Positions 60,399-64,000 of a stretch of 64,000 nt of DNA are shown in pieces. The stretch comes from an uncultured Eubacteriales bacterium (GTDB taxonomy: Bacteria > Bacillota > Clostridia > Lachnospirales > Lachnospiraceae): contig UQCD01000002.1 in the NCBI GenBank assembly GCA_900539455.1, positions 62,001 to 126,000 on the forward strand, written 5' to 3'. Under the pieces are notes generated by a model. That model worked only from the letters and a program-made list of their open reading frames with translations. It was not told the origin of the DNA and ran no database searches. The position numbers and the translations under genes are program-made. Each line of letters begins with the position of its first letter. Position 1 is the first letter of the stretch.

Positions 60399-62744
60399 AT
60401 GAAATGTATTGTACTTGCCGGTGGATTGGGCGATAAGCTGTGGCCCTTATCCAGAAGAGAATATCCTAAACAATTTATGAATATTAGAGAGGAGCGTTCT
60501 TTGCTGCAGGAAACTGTGGGAAGAAACTTATCCTTATGCGAAGAATTTTTTGTTATGGCTAATTCCAGACATAGCTTTATTGTAGAGGGACAAATGGCTG
60601 CATTTCAGGGTTTAAAGTACAGGTGCTTCTATGAAGAAAAGCCACTAGGCACAGCCTTTCCTGTTGTAATGGCTTGTATGAGCTTAAATGCTACAGAGCT
60701 GATATATGTTATTAATGGTGACCATTTTATAACAGGAAATACATATCAGGCTGAAATTGTAAAGGCAATGGATATAGCCAGAAAAGGCAGGTTTGCAGCC
60801 TTTGGAGCAGGTGTTACAAAAACAGAGGATAATTTTGAGTATTTCAAGGTTGAAGGTGAAAACAAATTTGAATTTGTATTTAAGGGAAGTCTTGAAATGG
60901 CAGATTACAATAAAAATCCTGAAAAATATCTTGTAAATACAGGCTTATTTATTTGTACAGCAGGAGCATTTTTAAATGAAGTAAAAAATTATTCCTTAGA
61001 ATATTTTGAAAAGTGTAAGCAAATTCATAAAGGCTTAAATACTGCCAAAAGACATATAAAAATAGAAAACATTGATAATGACTTAGAAAGCATATCCTTA
61101 GAAAGAATACTTTATCACAGCCTGGCCAATAAAGTGGTTATAAAACCACAGTTTGCATGGAATGAGGTAGATTCCTATGATGTGTTTAACAATGAAAAAA
61201 TAGATGATTATAGTAAAAATGCTATTTTAAATGATTGTAATAATATTTCAGTAATTAACGAGGATAATAATAAATTAGTTGTTGTAAATAATATTGAGGA
61301 TGCAGTTGTGGTAAATACAACTGATGCTTTATATGTTACCTCCAAAAATGATGCAGCTAAAATTAAAAATATAATTGAGGATAATAATAAGTACGAAAGC
61401 TATTTTAATCATGGCAGAGTAGTATATAGACCATGGGGATACAGGGAGCTGCTTAAAGGTGAGAATAATTTTATGGTACGAAAGGTGGTTATATTACCAT
61501 CAAAAACCATGGATATACATAAGCACACCAGAAGAAGCGAGCATTGGTCAGTAGTTTCGGGAACTGCTACAGCCATTATTGGTAATGAAAGGCTGCAGCT
61601 AAATCAGAATATGAGTGCCTTTGTGCCTATTGGAGTAGAACATACTCTTTTAAATGAAACCGATGAAAATGTTGTGATTATAGAAGTAAGTGTTGGCGAA
61701 AATATAAGTGATAAGGATTTTTATACAGTAGAGGAAGGATCTATGGCTGATAATGTTGCCAGCAAAAAAAGAGAATTAATAAAAAATCAGCTAATAAAGC
61801 TGGAGCCTGCATTTAAGGATTATATATGGGGTGGAGATAAGCTGATTAGGGAGTATGGAAAAAAATGCGATTATGAAAAGCTGGCTGAAAGCTGGGAGCT
61901 GTCTGCCCATGAGGCAGGTAATAGTATAGTGGGAGCTGGAGAATTTAAGGGCAGAACCTTTAGTGATTATTTAGATTTTATAGGTAAGGAAGCACTGGGC
62001 TGGAAGTCCTATGGAATGGATAGATTCCCTATACTAATAAAATTTATTGATGCTAAGGATAAGTTGTCTATTCAGGTACATCCGGATGATGAATATGCCA
62101 TTAAAAATGAAAATGAATTAGGCAAAAATGAAATGTGGTATATTATGGAAAGTGGGGAAAACTCTTACTTATATTGTGGCTTTAACAGAAAAACTACAAA
62201 GGAAGAGGTTGAAAGAAGAGTAAAGGATAATACTTTGTTGGAAATTTTAAACAAGGTAAAGGTAAAAAAGGGTGATTCCCTGCTGGTAAAGGCTGGAACA
62301 ATCCACGCTATAGGAGAAGGCATACTTTTATGTGAGGTGCAGCAAAATTCAAACTGTACCTATAGATTATACGATTATGACAGAGAGGATATGTTTGGAA
62401 ATCCTAGACCACTTCACTTAAAAAAGGCATTAGATGTTATAAATGTAGACAAGGCCAGTGATAAGCAAGAGGTATTTGACATAGAAAAGCATATTGGTTA
62501 TAATTCTCAAATATTAGCAAGCTGTAAATATTTTGAATGTACAAAGTATCAGGTATTTGACAGTCTGCAGATAGTTTTAGATGAAACCTCGTTTAAGTCC
62601 TTTATTATATTAGAGGGCAATGGAAAAATATCAGACGGAAAAATAGAATTTGCTTATAAAAAAGGTGACAGCTTTTTTATGCCTGCTGGTAATTCAAAAA
62701 TTAATATTACAGGTGAAAGCACATTATTAGTTACACACATTTAA
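60399..62744 (+). CDS. Three-domain fusion: ManC-like nucleotidyltransferase, cupin PMI, type I PMI
   Basis: 781 residues. Residues 1-~340 resemble GDP-mannose pyrophosphorylase, but the loop reads GGLGDKLWPLSR (Lys for Arg), GRNT is replaced by a KPLGTAF segment, and the EKP motif reads KGS. Residues ~343-455 are the type II isomerase cupin (MDIHKHTRRSEHW is intact). Residues ~465-781 are a type I mannose-6-phosphate isomerase: DYIWGG, QVHPDDEYA, EMWYIM and GTIHAIGEG. So one chain carries two unrelated isomerase folds. The ManA part should turn fructose-6-P into mannose-6-P; the first domain may be inactive. AGGAG precedes ATG. Confidence 0.82.
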   Translation: MKCIVLAGGLGDKLWPLSRREYPKQFMNIREERSLLQETVGRNLSLCEEFFVMANSRHSFIVEGQMAAFQGLKYRCFYEEKPLGTAFPVVMACMSLNATELIYVINGDHFITGNTYQAEIVKAMDIARKGRFAAFGAGVTKTEDNFEYFKVEGENKFEFVFKGSLEMADYNKNPEKYLVNTGLFICTAGAFLNEVKNYSLEYFEKCKQIHKGLNTAKRHIKIENIDNDLESISLERILYHSLANKVVIKPQFAWNEVDSYDVFNNEKIDDYSKNAILNDCNNISVINEDNNKLVVVNNIEDAVVVNTTDALYVTSKNDAAKIKNIIEDNNKYESYFNHGRVVYRPWGYRELLKGENNFMVRKVVILPSKTMDIHKHTRRSEHWSVVSGTATAIIGNERLQLNQNMSAFVPIGVEHTLLNETDENVVIIEVSVGENISDKDFYTVEEGSMADNVASKKRELIKNQLIKLEPAFKDYIWGGDKLIREYGKKCDYEKLAESWELSAHEAGNSIVGAGEFKGRTFSDYLDFIGKEALGWKSYGMDRFPILIKFIDAKDKLSIQVHPDDEYAIKNENELGKNEMWYIMESGENSYLYCGFNRKTTKEEVERRVKDNTLLEILNKVKVKKGDSLLVKAGTIHAIGEGILLCEVQQNSNCTYRLYDYDREDMFGNPRPLHLKKALDVINVDKASDKQEVFDIEKHIGYNSQILASCKYFECTKYQVFDSLQIVLDETSFKSFIILEGNGKISDGKIEFAYKKGDSFFMPAGNSKINITGESTLLVTHI

Positions 62745-62756
62745 AGGAGCAATACA

Positions 62757-63872
62757 ATGAAATTTGCAATAGATTTGTTATGGGTAAAACCAAAGTGCAA
62801 TGGTGGAATAGAGTCTTATATAAGAAATTTATTAGATGGCTTTATGGCACTTAATGATAAAAATGAATATATTTTATTTTGCGCCAAGGATAATGCTGAT
62901 ACCTTTAAGCATTATTTAGCGGACCCGCGTTTTAAAATGGAAGTGTGCGATATAAGTGCCTTTGCAGTAGGAAAGCGTATTTTATGGCATAATAGAAATT
63001 TTAATAAGCTTCTTGTAAAAAAGAATATTAAGTATTGCTTTATGCCTGTATATTGTAAGCCACTTAGAAAGTGTAAAAAAGTAAAATATGTAACTACAAT
63101 ACACGATTTACAGCAGCTTCATTTTCCAGAGTATTTTTCAAAGAAAAGAAGGGCCTGGATGATGTTTGCCTGGAAAAGAACAGTTAAAACCTCAGATTGT
63201 ATTGTAGCAATATCACAATGGGTAAAAAATGACATAATGGAGCATTTTGGCAATAAAAACACCGATATAAGGGTAGTGTTAAACCCTATTGTAACAGACC
63301 AGACAAAGACAGATTTTAATATTGTAAGTGAAAAATATCAGATTAAGGAAAGTGATTACTTTTTTGTACTGTCATCTATGTTAAAACACAAAAATATTAT
63401 GACAGCCCTTAAAACCCTTGAGGAAATAAAAGAAAAAAATATTGATTTACCAAAGAAGCTTGTAATAGCTGGTATTTCAGAAGCTGACGAAAACAGAATT
63501 GTAGAATATATAAACGACCACGGACTAAAGGAAAATTGTGTGCTTGCAGGTTTTATTTCCAATGAGGATAGAAATACTTTATTTGAAAAAGCCTACGCAT
63601 TTTTATTCCCAAGCATATTTGAAGGCTTTGGAATGCCTGTGGTAGAAGGACTAATGCTGGGAGCAAGGGTAGTTACTACAAAGTGTACAAGCATACCTGA
63701 GGTATCTAAAAATCTTGCATATTATGTGGATGACCCCTTTGATACAAAGCAATGGATAGACAAGTTATTAGAAATAAAGGATAAACCAAAGCAGGCTATA
63801 GATTTTCCAGAGTATGAAAAGTCTTATGTAGCAAAGCAGTATTTGGAAGTGTTTGAAAGTGTATTTAGATAA
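62757..63872 (+). CDS. Family 4 glycosyltransferase
   Basis: 371 residues of the GT-B fold: NGGIESYIRNLL near the start (acceptor side), TIHDLQQLHFPEYFS, and the donor-side E-x7-E in FEGFGMPVVEG. Patterns like these are common in mannosyl- and rhamnosyltransferases, consistent with GDP-mannose made by the genes just upstream. AAGGAGC lies before ATG 62757. Confidence 0.85.
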   Translation: MKFAIDLLWVKPKCNGGIESYIRNLLDGFMALNDKNEYILFCAKDNADTFKHYLADPRFKMEVCDISAFAVGKRILWHNRNFNKLLVKKNIKYCFMPVYCKPLRKCKKVKYVTTIHDLQQLHFPEYFSKKRRAWMMFAWKRTVKTSDCIVAISQWVKNDIMEHFGNKNTDIRVVLNPIVTDQTKTDFNIVSEKYQIKESDYFFVLSSMLKHKNIMTALKTLEEIKEKNIDLPKKLVIAGISEADENRIVEYINDHGLKENCVLAGFISNEDRNTLFEKAYAFLFPSIFEGFGMPVVEGLMLGARVVTTKCTSIPEVSKNLAYYVDDPFDTKQWIDKLLEIKDKPKQAIDFPEYEKSYVAKQYLEVFESVFR

Positions 63873-64000
63873 AAAAATTCCTATAATAGTATTAAATTAC
63901 AATGATTACCAGACAGCCAAAAGCTTTCTTTTGCATTTTAAGAGAGAGCTTGCAGATATTTTAGAACTGGTATTTGTAGATAATCATTCTACAGATGGCT
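63859..64000 (+). CDS. Family 2 glycosyltransferase, 5' part only
   Basis: A reading frame runs off the right edge. From GTG 63859 it reads a basic start, then KKIPIIVLNYNDYQTA, and FVDNHSTDG, the usual opening of a GT-A family 2 enzyme (a DxxS-type nucleotide site). GGAAG about ten bases upstream could be the ribosome site, and the gene would overlap the previous one by 14 bases. Only 47 codons are visible. Confidence 0.65.
   Translation, partial: MYLDKKIPIIVLNYNDYQTAKSFLLHFKRELADILELVFVDNHSTDG

Noticed and set aside
27264..64000. Whole polysaccharide locus as a recent mobile island
   Set aside because: No integrase, transposase, tRNA boundary or repeats at its edges are visible, and base composition looks like the housekeeping region by eye.

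Overview
The window is AT-rich DNA with strong AGGAG-type ribosome sites, long same-strand gene trains and a type II fatty-acid cluster built on FabK. CdaA/CdaR/GlmM, LeuA and wall-polymer genes point the same way: a Gram-positive anaerobe of the Firmicutes, most likely a Lachnospiraceae member. That placement is an inference from gene content and order. I found no tRNA, rRNA, CRISPR array, insertion sequence or phage gene. No gene-free stretch exceeds 300 bases.

Layout. 0.2-1.5 kb: a PLP O-acetylhomoserine sulfhydrylase behind a clear promoter and a direct repeat. 1.6-4.7 kb: a membrane-anchored TIR protein followed by a DHH phosphoesterase with an unusual C-terminal extension, closed by a terminator. 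4.7-14.7 kb: a complete fatty-acid operon (fabH-acpP-fabK-fabD-fabG-fabF-accB-fabZ-accC-accDA-fabT-like) behind a perfect consensus promoter and an array of FabT-like half-sites. accD and accA are fused. 14.7-22.9 kb: two unknown membrane proteins, then cdaA-cdaR (cyclic di-AMP), an HPr protein, glmM, a glycosyltransferase and leuA. 22.9-27.2 kb: a LicC-like protein that seems to have lost its catalytic motifs, paired with a KAP-type P-loop NTPase, then a FliB-like cysteine-rich protein.

27.3-64 kb is one large cell-surface polysaccharide / wall-polymer locus. It holds galE and an ABC exporter (Wzm/Wzt type). A giant RgpF-TagF chimera and a cytidylyltransferase suggest alditol-phosphate chemistry. 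The four dTDP-rhamnose genes are dispersed (rmlD, rmlB, rmlA, rmlC). A compact module follows: DegT aminotransferase, membrane-anchored GT2, ATP-grasp ligase, hexapeptide acyltransferase, CapA-like protein and two tiny EamA/SMR proteins. This resembles a Gram-positive version of the Arn/Gtr logic: make an amino sugar, load it on a lipid, flip it, and attach it outside. Three polytopic proteins (a GtrII-type transferase, an acyltransferase, and a decapitated acyltransferase fused to a GT-C-like domain) are candidates for the outside steps. Then come a RgpF-HAD fusion, a secreted GH25 hydrolase with six repeats, a phosphohexomutase, manC, a three-domain ManC-like/cupin/ManA fusion and further glycosyltransferases that run off the right edge.

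How the parts fit (inference): RmlA and RmlB make dTDP-4-keto-6-deoxyglucose, which can branch to rhamnose (RmlC/D) or to a 4-amino sugar (aminotransferase). GDP-mannose, UDP-galactose and a CDP-alditol are also made locally. The polymer is exported by the ABC pair and decorated outside. The GH25 hydrolase carries a repeat that also appears in the RgpF-TagF chimera, hinting at a shared ligand.
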